In this document: positions 16,301 to 23,967 of the stretch, one piece after another | How positions within the stretch are numbered: position 1 is the stretch's first letter | Layout: every line of letters starts with the position of its first letter | From: RGIG3009 sp045630285 | GTDB lineage: Bacteria > Bacillota > Clostridia > Oscillospirales > Acutalibacteraceae | Reading direction: 5' to 3' | Length of the DNA stretch: 33,856 nucleotides | Assembly: GCA_045630285.1 (NCBI GenBank) | Contig: JAZQSX010000054.1 | Coordinates: 1 to 33,856, forward strand | Notes under the pieces: generated by a model | What the model was told of the DNA's origin: nothing | Database searches by the model: none | The model's input: only the letters and a program-made list of their open reading frames with translations | Program-made: the position numbers and the translations under genes

Positions 16301-16338
16301 AAACCCCGCATTTATCGTGTGATAAATGCGGGGTTTTT
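16301..16338. terminator. bidirectional intrinsic terminator
   Basis: A perfect 16-bp stem (16301-16316 with 16321-16336), GTGT loop, T run on the plus strand and A run on the far side. It ends ribF-HAD and the convergent phosphodiesterase gene. Confidence 0.92.
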
Positions 16339-16370
16339 GCACGCTTTTACAACGGTTGCATACGATGGTA

Positions 16371-16835
16371 TCAGCGGATACGAATGATATTGGGTGCGAC
16401 CTCGCCGTCGACGATGTCAATGGTGGCGTAGGTTTCGTTATACCCGAGGGAACCTGGGTTGATGAGGTGTAACCCGTCTTCGTACCGCGTCAGCGATTGG
16501 TGGGTGTGACCAAACAGCACGATTTTGACACCCCGACGCCGTGCTTCTTCCTCCAAAGCGCCGAGCCCACCTTTGACGCTGTACCGGTGACCGTGTGTCA
16601 TAAGGATCGGAATCCCGCCGATGCGAAGCTCCTGCTCGGTGGGGAGTGTTGATGAGAAATCGCAGTTGCCACGCACCTGATGTACCGTGGCGGTGCACGT
16701 GGGGGCGAGAGCACGCATTTCGGAGGCGCCGTCACCGAGGTGCAGGATGTACTGCGCCGTCGGTTGCTCGTCCAGCGCACGCATCAACGCTCGGGAGTCA
16801 CCGTGAGAGTCGGAAACCACAAGAATACGGATCAT
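16371..16835 (-). CDS. YfcE/MJ0936-family metallophosphoesterase
   Basis: A 154-residue cytoplasmic calcineurin-like phosphoesterase. The metal-binding motifs occur in order: SDSHGD (about 8-13), HLGDG, GNCD, THGH and GHTH, plus NPGSLGYN. These give the two-metal centre of the YfcE subfamily, typically active on phosphodiesters such as bis-pNPP in vitro; the physiological substrate is unknown. The frame is open 75 nt further upstream, but ATG 16835 has AAAGGA at about 9 nt and starts MIRILVVSDSHG as in the family. In other Clostridia this gene often follows rdgB, which is not present here. It is divergent from three small genes and convergent with ribF. Confidence 0.92.
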   Translation of the reverse strand: MIRILVVSDSHGDSRALMRALDEQPTAQYILHLGDGASEMRALAPTCTATVHQVRGNCDFSSTLPTEQELRIGGIPILMTHGHRYSVKGGLGALEEEARRRGVKIVLFGHTHQSLTRYEDGLHLINPGSLGYNETYATIDIVDGEVAPNIIRIR

Positions 16836-16886
16836 AGAGACTATTCCTTTCGCAAACCGCATAGTTTGAAGCAAGGGGGTGAGGGT

Positions 16887-17132
16887 GTGGGTCAAATCAC
16901 GCCGGATCAACTAAAAGCACTTGTCGGGTATGCATCAAAGCAACTGGGAATGACGCCGGAGCAATTGGCGGCAACGGTAAAAAACGGCGGTCTTGGGGCG
17001 CTGTCAAACAGTGTTAGCCCCGAAAATGCCCGCCGGATCAATGAACTGGTCGGAAATCGCCAGCAGGCGGAGCAGTTCATAAATTCGCCTGAGGTGCAGC
17101 AGGTGCTCAGCAAACTGTTAGGGGGCAAGTAA
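16887..17132 (+). CDS. small unknown protein 1 of a three-gene unit
   Basis: An 81-residue, probably soluble and helical protein that I do not recognise. GTG 16887 is chosen as start because AAGGGGG ends 7 nt before it; the longer open frame upstream overlaps the divergent phosphodiesterase gene antisense and is not credible. The N-terminal half has TPDQLKALVGYASKQLGMTP, suggesting a compact helical fold; the C-terminal end INSPEVQQVLSKLLG is echoed by the N-terminus of the next protein. The next gene starts 4 nt after the stop. Confidence 0.65.
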   Translation: MGQITPDQLKALVGYASKQLGMTPEQLAATVKNGGLGALSNSVSPENARRINELVGNRQQAEQFINSPEVQQVLSKLLGGK

Positions 17133-17136
17133 CGGT

Positions 17137-17505
17137 ATGGATGACGAACTGGGACGCAAGATCAACGATCTGCTGAGTTCGCCGGAGAGTATGGGGAAGA
17201 TACTGGAGATGATGCAGGCGCTTGGTGTTTCCGAAGCGCCGGCAGTACCGGCAGAGGAAACCCCGCCGCCGGATCCGCCGCCCCCGCCCCCCGGCGCCGA
17301 AGACGGCGGGATGCTGTCTGGGTTGCTTTCTCTTGCACCGTTGCTCGGTTCGCTCGGCAAAGACGATCAGAATACCGCCCTGCTCAAAGCACTGCGCCCT
17401 TATCTGCATGGCGGTCGGGAGAAGCGATTGGACGAATCGGTGAAGCTGATGCAGCTGTTGAAGCTTCTGCCGCTGTTACAGCAAAAAGGAGGACTGTTCG
17501 GGTGA
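17137..17505 (+). CDS. small unknown Pro-rich protein 2 of a three-gene unit
   Basis: A 122-residue protein of unknown function. It has an N-terminal helical segment (KINDLLSSPESMGKILEMMQ), an acidic Pro-rich linker with a run of prolines (about 42-55), then a leucine-rich C-terminal helical region (LLSLAPLLGSL, LLKALRPYLHGGREKR, VKLMQLLKLLPLL). The C-terminal LLxALRPYL...R...D..VKL pattern recurs, from memory, in hypothetical proteins of Clostridia, but I cannot assign a function. It starts 4 nt after gene 1, and its stop overlaps the GTG of gene 3 (GTGA), so the three are co-translated. Confidence 0.7.
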   Translation: MDDELGRKINDLLSSPESMGKILEMMQALGVSEAPAVPAEETPPPDPPPPPPGAEDGGMLSGLLSLAPLLGSLGKDDQNTALLKALRPYLHGGREKRLDESVKLMQLLKLLPLLQQKGGLFG

Positions 17506-17831
17506 ATCGGGGACAGAATACCATACAAATGCAGCAGGAAGCGGCAGAGCGTGTCAAGCGGATGCAGGAACGCTCACGCCGTTTAGTACAGGAGCATCCG
17601 ATCAATGTGTACCGTGGTGTAACGATGACGCCGGAAGTGACGCCATCTCAAGATACGGCAACGCCCTGCGACGAGCCGACCGCCGTGCGGGAAACACCCG
17701 CCGAGAGCGGTCTTGCGGCACTGTTGCAGGGCGACAGTGAACAGACACTGGTGTTGCTGCTGGCGGTGATCCTCGCCAAAAACGGTGCACCGCTGGAGCT
17801 GGTATTGGCACTCCTGTATGTGGGAATGTGA
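17502..17831 (+). CDS. small unknown protein 3 with C-terminal hydrophobic helix
   Basis: A 109-residue protein of unknown function. A basic amphipathic N-terminus (QMQQEAAERVKRMQERSRR) is followed by a Thr/Pro-rich middle and a strongly hydrophobic C-terminal 27 residues (TLVLLLAVILAKNGAPLELV, then ALLYVGM). The C-terminus could be a tail anchor or a self-associating amphipathic pair. The GTG start at 17502 overlaps the stop of gene 2; AAGGAGG lies about 9 nt upstream. It abuts the stop of the convergent minus-strand gene (17832) with no intergenic DNA and no terminator hairpin. Confidence 0.7.
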   Translation: MNRGQNTIQMQQEAAERVKRMQERSRRLVQEHPINVYRGVTMTPEVTPSQDTATPCDEPTAVRETPAESGLAALLQGDSEQTLVLLLAVILAKNGAPLELVLALLYVGM

Positions 17832-18407
17832 TCAATCCACGAACTCGTCGGGGTTATCACGGATGTACTGCACACACAGCTTGAACGGCTGTTCGGCGGC
17901 GACGGCCTCACGGAACACTGTGGTGACCGCCTCCCACAACGGGGATTCCGTCTCATCCTCGGCGGTGCGAATTGCCGCACGGAGCGCCGTGGCGGAATTG
18001 GTAGCGCCGATGCGCTCCAAGCCGTCGACGGCGGGGTCGGCAAAACGGGCGGAGGGAGAACGGAAAAAGGCGTCGAATTCCTGCTTTTCCAACTCGTGGC
18101 ACAGCAGCCACACGCTGTATACGGCCGAGCGTCCACGGGAGAGAAGCGGCAGCTGGGACGCCGGGTCAGGGCGTTTTTTATCCTGCTTACTGATCAGGTT
18201 GGCGATGACGGCGTGAACTACCTCGTCGTCAGGGACGGAGGCAAGCAGGTCTTCGGTCATAACCGCATAGGTTTTGCAAAGAGCGGCTGTTTTGTCGCTC
18301 TTTTCTCTTTTTCCGAGAAACACCAGGTAAGCGGCGATGAGCAGAGCCAGGGCGATCAAAACGAGCGTTCCGGGCTCTAACAGGTTACCGAACATCAGTG
18401 GAAGCAC
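17832..18407 (-). CDS. membrane-anchored DUF4375 (DMP19)-like protein
   Basis: A 191-residue protein with one N-terminal membrane helix (about 12-32) and a cytoplasmic or surface helical domain. The segment FDAFFRSPSARFADPAVDGL followed by ERIGATNSATALRAA and the C-terminal YIRDNPDEF resembles the DUF4375/DMP19 fold; this is a weak family call. It starts at GTG 18407, with AAAGGAG 8 nt upstream lying inside the end of rsmI, only 3 nt beyond the rsmI stop. The function is unknown; co-translation with rsmI is the only contextual clue. Confidence 0.6.
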   Translation of the reverse strand: MLPLMFGNLLEPGTLVLIALALLIAAYLVFLGKREKSDKTAALCKTYAVMTEDLLASVPDDEVVHAVIANLISKQDKKRPDPASQLPLLSRGRSAVYSVWLLCHELEKQEFDAFFRSPSARFADPAVDGLERIGATNSATALRAAIRTAEDETESPLWEAVTTVFREAVAAEQPFKLCVQYIRDNPDEFVD

Positions 18408-18410
18408 AAG

Positions 18411-19244
18411 TCATTCTCCTTTCGTCAGCAAGCGGTAAATATCTCCTTTTTTGAGACCTGTTTCTGCTGCGGCACGGCGGGCAGCCTCGGAGGCGGATAG
18501 GCCGTCCTCCTCCATTAAGGTGCGGGCAAGCTGTGCACCATCCTCCGGTGTGGCAGGCGGGGTCTCCTCGGGCGTGCACCCTTCCAAAATCAATACGAAT
18601 TCACCACGGGCGGCTTCGTTGCGATAGCGAACCGCCGCCTCGGCCAGGGTGGAATGGATGACCTCCTCGTGCAGCTTTGTCAGCTCACGAACCAGACAAA
18701 TACGGCGGTCGCCAAGGGCGTCCAGCATATCCTCCAGCGTAGAAGCCAGCTTGTGGGGTGCTTCGTAAAACACCATGGTACGTCGCTCGTTTTTCAGCGA
18801 ATCCAGATGTTCCCGCCGACTGCGGCGGCTGACGCTTAAAAAGCCTTCAAAGGTGAACCGCCCCGTCGGCATGCCGGAGACCGCCAAAGCGGTGATCACA
18901 GCGCTGGGGCCGGGAACGACGGTGACGGGAATGCCACGCTCGTGGCACTGCGCCACCAGCTCCTCACCGGGATCGGAAATGGCGGGCATACCGGCGTCGG
19001 TGACCAACACGGCGTTTTCGCCCGCTTCCAGCTTGCGGCAGATCATCTCGCCACGTTCCCGCTTATTATGCTCGTAATAACTGACAAGCGGTTTGCGGAT
19101 ACAAAAATGGTTGAGCAACACCAAGGACACACGAGTATCCTCGGCGGCGATGAAATCGCAGGCGTTCAGCGCTTCGATTGCTCGGGGAGATAGATCGGAC
19201 AAATTACCGATGGGTGTTCCCACCAGTGTCAGAGTTCCGGGCAT
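18411..19244 (-). CDS. rsmI: 16S rRNA (cytidine(1402)-2'-O)-methyltransferase
   Basis: A 277-residue SAM-dependent methyltransferase that 2'-O-methylates C1402 in the 16S rRNA decoding centre. Family motifs: LVGTPIGNLSDLSPRA (about 6-21), AAEDTRVS, SYYEHN, VTDAGMPAISDPGEELV, VPGPSAVITAL and FEGFLS. A C-terminal HTH-like segment (LSASEAARRAAAETGLKKGD) completes the usual architecture. It starts at ATG 19244 with GAGGTGAGG upstream and overlaps the end of the trmN6-like gene by 16 nt. This gene pair is common in Firmicutes. Confidence 0.96.
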   Translation of the reverse strand: MPGTLTLVGTPIGNLSDLSPRAIEALNACDFIAAEDTRVSLVLLNHFCIRKPLVSYYEHNKRERGEMICRKLEAGENAVLVTDAGMPAISDPGEELVAQCHERGIPVTVVPGPSAVITALAVSGMPTGRFTFEGFLSVSRRSRREHLDSLKNERRTMVFYEAPHKLASTLEDMLDALGDRRICLVRELTKLHEEVIHSTLAEAAVRYRNEAARGEFVLILEGCTPEETPPATPEDGAQLARTLMEEDGLSASEAARRAAAETGLKKGDIYRLLTKGE

Positions 19245-19912
19245 GTCCTCACCTCACTTTCTAAGATTAACGGCGGCAGTACACGCAACGACGGCTTGGC
19301 GTTGCGTACGGCATCGCATAGCAGAAGAAACGGCGGCAGCTCGGCCCGTGTGTGTACCAGCTGAAGGCGTTTTGGCTCCAGTTGGTGATTGCGCAGGGCT
19401 TCCAGGACGTCCGCAAGACGCTCGGGGCGGTGACACAGCACGAAGTGTCCGCCGTTGCGTAGTAGCCATGCCGCTGCGGCAGTAACGTCCGAAAGTGTAT
19501 TTCCTTGCTCCTGACGTGCCAGACGTCGTTCTGCGGAAAGCGACGCTTTGCCGCTGTTTTCAGGGAAATACGGCGGGTTGCACACCACACGGTCGTAGGT
19601 ACCCGGCGGCAGAGTCAGCGACCGCCAATCCGCCTCGTGTATCGTGATAGAATCCTGCAGACCGTTTTGTGCCACATTGTCTCGGGCAAGTGCTGCGGCT
19701 TGTGCCGAGAACTCCACTGCATCGACCGAGGGAGCAGGGGAAGTGCGATGAAACAGCAGCGGTAAAATGCCGCAGCCCGTACCGAGGTCGCAAACACGCT
19801 CGTGTGGCCGCACCTCGGCAAACGCCGCCAGCAGCAAGGCATCCGTTCCAAAGGTGTGCGCCTCTGTGACGGTAATGTGCCGTCCTCCGCCGAGTTGTTC
19901 CGTGTGCGTCAT
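19229..19912 (-). CDS. tRNA1(Val) (adenine(37)-N6)-methyltransferase-like protein
   Basis: A 227-residue Rossmann-fold methyltransferase of the TrmN6/YabB group. Motif I DLGTGCGILPLL and the N6-adenine catalytic motif NPPYFP are present, followed by SGKASLSAERRLARQE, the loop typical of YabB/TrmN6. The start ATG 19912 has GGAGGTG 7 nt upstream; the longer frame is rejected as it runs into the ferredoxin terminator. It is coupled to rsmI by overlap. The precise tRNA target is inferred from family membership. Confidence 0.88.
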   Translation of the reverse strand: MTHTEQLGGGRHITVTEAHTFGTDALLLAAFAEVRPHERVCDLGTGCGILPLLFHRTSPAPSVDAVEFSAQAAALARDNVAQNGLQDSITIHEADWRSLTLPPGTYDRVVCNPPYFPENSGKASLSAERRLARQEQGNTLSDVTAAAAWLLRNGGHFVLCHRPERLADVLEALRNHQLEPKRLQLVHTRAELPPFLLLCDAVRNAKPSLRVLPPLILESEVRTCPEL

Positions 19913-19931
19913 CGTTTCACCTCCGATATAG

Positions 19932-19980
19932 CAAAAGGCTGCCGTAAACAGTGCGGTCATCCCGCCAGGTTACGACAGCC
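19932..19980 (-). terminator. intrinsic terminator of the ferredoxin gene
   Basis: An 11-bp stem with one G-U pair (19937-19947 with 19970-19980) encloses a smaller GCGG/CCGC hairpin. On the minus strand it is followed by TTTT. It sits between the ferredoxin stop and the trmN6-like start. Confidence 0.7.
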
Positions 19981-19998
19981 CCTGAGAGTACAGCTGAA

Positions 19999-20169
19999 TT
20001 AGTCCGCCTGAGCAGCGCCCACCGGGCAAACCTCGCCGCACGCACCGCAATCGATGCAGGTCTCCGCGTCAACGACATATTTGCCGTCGCCTTCGGTGAT
20101 CGCACCCACCGGGCAGCCTTCAGCGCAAGCGCCGCAAGCGATGCACTCGTCAGAAATTTTGTAAGCCAT
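19999..20169 (-). CDS. 2[4Fe-4S] clostridial-type ferredoxin
   Basis: A 56-residue low-potential electron carrier. Two CxxCxxCxxxCP motifs are intact (Cys 9/12/15/19 and 38/41/44/48), with the short symmetrical layout of clostridial ferredoxins and an acidic composition. ATG 20169 is preceded by AAGGAGGTG at 8 nt; a longer open frame upstream overlaps the promoter and is rejected. Its own promoter and terminator make it monocistronic, suggesting high expression as the main ferredoxin pool. It is a conceivable soluble partner for the Rnf-type complex in this window. Confidence 0.97.
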   Translation of the reverse strand: MAYKISDECIACGACAEGCPVGAITEGDGKYVVDAETCIDCGACGEVCPVGAAQAD

Positions 20170-20200
20170 GTTCCAGCACCTCCTTTTTCTAGCGTATACT

Positions 20201-20229
20201 ACGATAACACATTTTTTTGCAAAAATCAA
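20201..20229 (-). promoter_or_regulatory. ferredoxin promoter
   Basis: Minus-strand -35 TTGATT (20224-20229) and -10 TATCGT (20201-20206) with a 17-nt spacer. The predicted transcript start lies about 25 nt before the start codon. Confidence 0.6.
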
Positions 20230-20270
20230 CTGATTTTTTGAGGGAAATCCTTCAATTATGAAAAAGGGAC

Positions 20271-20300
20271 TTGCGTTTCCCGTCGAAAGGTGTGTATAAT
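20271..20300 (+). promoter_or_regulatory. promoter of the dnaD operon
   Basis: A -35 TTGCGT (20271-20276) and a perfect -10 TATAAT (20295-20300) with an 18-nt spacer. The -10 overlaps the in-frame ATG at 20299, so that ATG and the GTG at 20290 cannot be on this transcript. Confidence 0.65.
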
Positions 20301-20331
20301 GGTGTTACATTACAGAATGGGGGGATATGCC

Positions 20332-21297
20332 TTGGCAGAATATCAATGGAATGCATCGCTCCTTCGCCATGTGTTTATCCTGCCCGAAGAGGTGGCGGAC
20401 AAGCACCTGCGCTTTGCGGGAGCGGAGCAGTTGAAGGTGTTGTTGTGGTTGTCTCGACACAACGGCGTCTACGAGGAGGAAGCGTGTGCACAAGCGGTGG
20501 GCGTTTCTATTCCCGAATGCCGTGACGCCGTCCGCTATTGGGTGCAGGAGGGCGTGCTGCTCGGTGACGAGGCAGCGGCACCGACAACGGAGGCGGTGAA
20601 GTCGAAGGCAGAAGCCTCCTCGATCCCCAAACGCTCGGTCACACGGCCGCAGGCGGTCAAGCCGCAGCTGCCGGAGGTGGTCGATCTGCGCAACAACGAT
20701 GCGGAGTTTGCGTATCTCGAGGACGAGGTCGGTGCACGATTGGGTCGGGCTCTGGCACCCGCCGATCGGGAAACGCTGATGTATTTGTATCAAACTGCCG
20801 GGATGCCTGCGAGTGTGATCCTTATGGTGATCGGGTATGCGGCAGCTGTCAAAAAGCTGAATATGCGCTACATCGAAAAGGTGGCACTGGACTGGGCGGA
20901 TCGGGATATCGTGACGATCCCGGCGGCCGAGGAGCATTTGTGCCGCTTGGAGCGGGAACAGCAAGCCCTTCTCCACGTGCAAAAGGTCTGCGGTCTGGAG
21001 AAGCCGCTTGTAAGCTCGGCGGCTCCGACGGTAAGCAAATGGCTGTACGATTGGCGGATTTCGGACGAGGTGCTGCGCCGTGCGTACGGTATCTGCTGCG
21101 AGAAGGCAGGCAAGTTTGAAACGCCGTATATGAACCGTGTGCTGGAAAATTGGCATGCACAGGGGGCGGATACCGTCGAGAAGATTGCGGCGCTATCCGG
21201 CGGCAAGAAGACGGACACGAAAACGGAAGCGGAAAGCGGGCTTGAGACGATGGTTTCTCAGTATGTTCCGTCTTACGAAAAGCGAAAGAAAGGGTGA
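20332..21297 (+). CDS. DnaD-domain replication initiation protein
   Basis: A 321-residue primosomal protein. An N-terminal winged-helix region (HLRFAGAEQLKVLLWLSRH, about 20-80) is followed by two DnaD/DnaB_2 domains (about 140-225 and 245-300), each ending in the Y...hhxxW motif (YIEKVALDW and YMNRVLENW). It helps load the replicative helicase at origins or restart forks. The start is probably TTG 20332, with GGGGGG 7 nt upstream; upstream in-frame starts either overlap the promoter or (ATG 20317) lack spacing. The stop overlaps a GTG of the following dnaC-like gene, matching the known functional partnership. Confidence 0.88.
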   Translation: MAEYQWNASLLRHVFILPEEVADKHLRFAGAEQLKVLLWLSRHNGVYEEEACAQAVGVSIPECRDAVRYWVQEGVLLGDEAAAPTTEAVKSKAEASSIPKRSVTRPQAVKPQLPEVVDLRNNDAEFAYLEDEVGARLGRALAPADRETLMYLYQTAGMPASVILMVIGYAAAVKKLNMRYIEKVALDWADRDIVTIPAAEEHLCRLEREQQALLHVQKVCGLEKPLVSSAAPTVSKWLYDWRISDEVLRRAYGICCEKAGKFETPYMNRVLENWHAQGADTVEKIAALSGGKKTDTKTEAESGLETMVSQYVPSYEKRKKG

Positions 21298-21302
21298 GTG
21301 AC

Positions 21303-22289
21303 GTGGCATACAGTCCGGAAATTTATAAGAAAGCCCAGGCCGTGCTGGAGCAGCGTCGCTCCGATGCGCAGGCACGTGCGGCCGCATTGCGGCAGCAGGC
21401 GCTGCGGGAGATCCCCCGCTTGCGGGAGATCGAGCAGCAAATGGCACGCTCCTCCGGTAAGGTGGTCACCGCCATTCTCAACGGCAGTAACGTTGAGCAA
21501 GAGGTGGAACGCATCAAAGCGGAGAACTTATCACTGCAGGTAGAGATGTCGATGCTGCTGCATGATATCGGCAAAGATGTTTCCAATTTCGAACCACAGT
21601 ATACGTGCTCCAAATGTGAGGACACGGGCTATGCCGGCAACAAGCGCTGCGAGTGCTTCAGCACGCTTCTTCGGGAACTGTCCTGCCAGTCGCTGTCTGA
21701 GCTGTCGGGTATGCGTCCGATGTCGTTTGACGATCTGTCGCTGGATTACTATTCGGCAAAAGCAGATATCGAGGGCAACCTGTCAGACCGTGCACGGATG
21801 CGAGCGGTATTTGATTATTGCCGTGCTTATGCGAAAGGCTTTGACGGTGACGACGACAGTTTGTTGCTTACCGGCCCGACGGGCGTCGGGAAGACGCATC
21901 TGTCGCTGGCGATCGCCGGCGAGCTGCTCTCACGGGGGTATTCTGTGGTATACGGCCCGGTGCAGAGACTGCTGCACCGCATTGAAAACGAGCATTTCGG
22001 CCGTTCCGCCGGGAACAGTGAGGACATTATGGTGGAATGTGATTTGTTGATTTTGGACGACGTGGGCACTGAGTTTTCAAGTCCTTTCTACACGTCAGCG
22101 TTATATAACATCATTAACGAGCGGATGCTGTCGGGCAAACCGACGATCATCAGCACGAATCTGGACGTCAAAGAGCTGAAAGACCGCTACGGCGTGCAGA
22201 TCGCCTCCCGTATTATCGGCACGTTTCAACCGTTGATGTGTGTCGGCGCAGATGTTCGAATATTGAAGATGTCTCAATCGTTAAAGTAA
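21303..22289 (+). CDS. DnaC/DnaI-like helicase-loader ATPase
   Basis: A 328-residue AAA+ ATPase. An N-terminal helical region (about 1-95) leads to a zinc-binding CSKCEDTGYAG...CECF segment (about 100-117), then Walker A GPTGVGKTHLS (about 190-200), Walker B LLILDDVGTE (about 240-250) and sensor region TIISTNLD. This is the DnaC/DnaI/IstB arrangement with the Zn finger typical of Firmicutes loaders. Start GTG 21303 has AAAGGG about 8 nt upstream; the GTG at 21294 overlapping the dnaD stop has no spacing. It is adjacent to dnaD in one operon and loads the DnaB-type helicase. No transposase is nearby, so it is not IstB. Confidence 0.92.
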   Translation: MAYSPEIYKKAQAVLEQRRSDAQARAAALRQQALREIPRLREIEQQMARSSGKVVTAILNGSNVEQEVERIKAENLSLQVEMSMLLHDIGKDVSNFEPQYTCSKCEDTGYAGNKRCECFSTLLRELSCQSLSELSGMRPMSFDDLSLDYYSAKADIEGNLSDRARMRAVFDYCRAYAKGFDGDDDSLLLTGPTGVGKTHLSLAIAGELLSRGYSVVYGPVQRLLHRIENEHFGRSAGNSEDIMVECDLLILDDVGTEFSSPFYTSALYNIINERMLSGKPTIISTNLDVKELKDRYGVQIASRIIGTFQPLMCVGADVRILKMSQSLK

Positions 22290-22323
22290 TTGCTTGCAAA
22301 ACAACGTTCAAGGAGGAACCAAC

Positions 22324-23964
22324 GTGGAGTCCAATCGGATTTGTATGGGTTGTATGGGAGTACTGCAGGAGGGTGAAACCAAGTGTGGTCGTTGCGGGTA
22401 TCCGTCTGCCGGCATTAACCCTGCCGAATATCTCCCGGTGCGCACCATGCTGAATGAACGGTATATGGTGGGCCGTGTGCTGGAGATTGGCGGTGACAGT
22501 GCGGTGTATATCGGTCTGGATACGAGCGATAACAGCCGTGTGACGATCCGTGAATTTTTCCCGCCGGAGCTGTCTCGCCGCACGGAACGGGTGGGCGTTT
22601 CCGCTGCTGAGGGGAAAGAGGTCGTTTTCGATGCTTGCCGTGTCAAGTTTTTAAATCTTGCCCGTGCGGTTGCCCGATTGCGTGAGGTGCTGGTGGTCGT
22701 TCCGGCGTACGATATTTTTGAGGAAAACGGCACAGCGTACAGCATCAGTGAATATTGCGAGGGCATCAGCCTTGAAAAATACGTAGAAAAACGCGGCGGG
22801 CGGTTGCCGGTAGATGAGGTTCGCCGTTTGTTCTTGCCGCTTATTGAAGCGGTGGCGACCATTCACCGCACCGGTGTGCTGCATTTGGCGCTGTCTCCGA
22901 AAAACATTTTGGTCGATCCCGACGGTCATTTGCATCTCAAGAACTTTGCGATCAACGAGGTGCGCACTGCCAGCGGCGTCGGAAAGATCAGCCGTGTGGC
23001 CGGTTGTGCTGCACCGGAGCAGTATGACCGTGGTGCGACCTGTAACGAAGCAACCGACGTGTACGGCTTGGCGGCATCCATGTTTTTTGCCCTGACCGGC
23101 CGTGTACCGGTGGAAGCGCCGCAGCGGATGAAGCGTGGCGGCGACAATCTGATGATGCCGGCGGAGGTGGCGGACAGCCTGCCGCCGTACATTCACGAGA
23201 GTTTGTACCGTGCGCTGCGTTTGCCGATGGAGCGGCGTACCCGTTCGGCACAGCAGCTGTTGGATGAGTTGTCCACGACGCAAGCGGTTGCCTCTCTCCG
23301 TATTGACGAGGAAGAAGCACCGGCGAAACGTAAGAAAAAGCGCCATTTCCCGTATGCCGTTGTATTTTTCCTGGTAGCGATCCTTGTGTTGGCTGCCGGT
23401 GCGTGGTTCGTTTTGGATAGTGCGGGAATTCTGGATGATTTCCTGCCCACGTCGGGTGATGGTGAGACAACAAGCAGCTCGGTGTCCACCACGATGCCGA
23501 CGACGCTGCCTACCACGTCTCCGCTTCCGACCGGACCGTCGGTAACGATGGTACCTGCAGAGGATTTCACAGGCAAGTATTGGAACGACGTGGATGAAAA
23601 TCCCTTCGTTATCCTGGGCGGCTATACGTACAGCAATGAGCCCAACGGAAAGATCGTTTCGCAGTTCCCCGAACCCGGTGCGGCAGTGAAACAGGGCACG
23701 GTGGTCCACGTTGTTGTCAGTATGGGCAACAAGGCAACAGTGCCGAACGTGATCGGCTTGCCCGGTGCGGAGATCAAGGCACTTCTGGAGGATCTCGGCT
23801 ACAAGGTGGAGGTCATCGAACGCCCTGATATGAAGGTGGAATTCGGTGCGATCTACGATGTCAAACCGAAGGCGGGTAACCGACTCAGCCTGGGGGATAC
23901 CATTACGTTGTATATTAATAACCGCAAGGGCGACACGTCTTCGGGAAATACTACGGGGGAATAA
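22324..23964 (+). CDS. Zn-ribbon pseudokinase with transmembrane helix and PASTA domains
   Basis: A 546-residue membrane protein. A zinc ribbon (CMGC...CGRC, about 7-24), a kinase-like domain (about 47-318), a basic stretch RKKKR, one membrane helix (about 344-364), a Thr/Ser/Pro-rich linker and two PASTA-like repeats (about 415-475 and 476-540; VPNVIGLPGAEIKALLEDLG in the second). The kinase fold is clear (IGGDSAVYIG, ISEYCEG, AAPEQY, DVYGLAASMFFALTG), but catalytic residues are changed: the VAIK Lys is Arg76, HRD is HLA (Asp to Ala189) and DFG is NFA (Asn207). It is thus a predicted pseudokinase sensing peptidoglycan-like ligands. GTG 22324 follows AAGGAGG by 7 nt. It lies 34 nt after the dnaC-like gene. 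Confidence 0.87.
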   Translation: MESNRICMGCMGVLQEGETKCGRCGYPSAGINPAEYLPVRTMLNERYMVGRVLEIGGDSAVYIGLDTSDNSRVTIREFFPPELSRRTERVGVSAAEGKEVVFDACRVKFLNLARAVARLREVLVVVPAYDIFEENGTAYSISEYCEGISLEKYVEKRGGRLPVDEVRRLFLPLIEAVATIHRTGVLHLALSPKNILVDPDGHLHLKNFAINEVRTASGVGKISRVAGCAAPEQYDRGATCNEATDVYGLAASMFFALTGRVPVEAPQRMKRGGDNLMMPAEVADSLPPYIHESLYRALRLPMERRTRSAQQLLDELSTTQAVASLRIDEEEAPAKRKKKRHFPYAVVFFLVAILVLAAGAWFVLDSAGILDDFLPTSGDGETTSSSVSTTMPTTLPTTSPLPTGPSVTMVPAEDFTGKYWNDVDENPFVILGGYTYSNEPNGKIVSQFPEPGAAVKQGTVVHVVVSMGNKATVPNVIGLPGAEIKALLEDLGYKVEVIERPDMKVEFGAIYDVKPKAGNRLSLGDTITLYINNRKGDTSSGNTTGE

Positions 23965-23967
23965 GCG

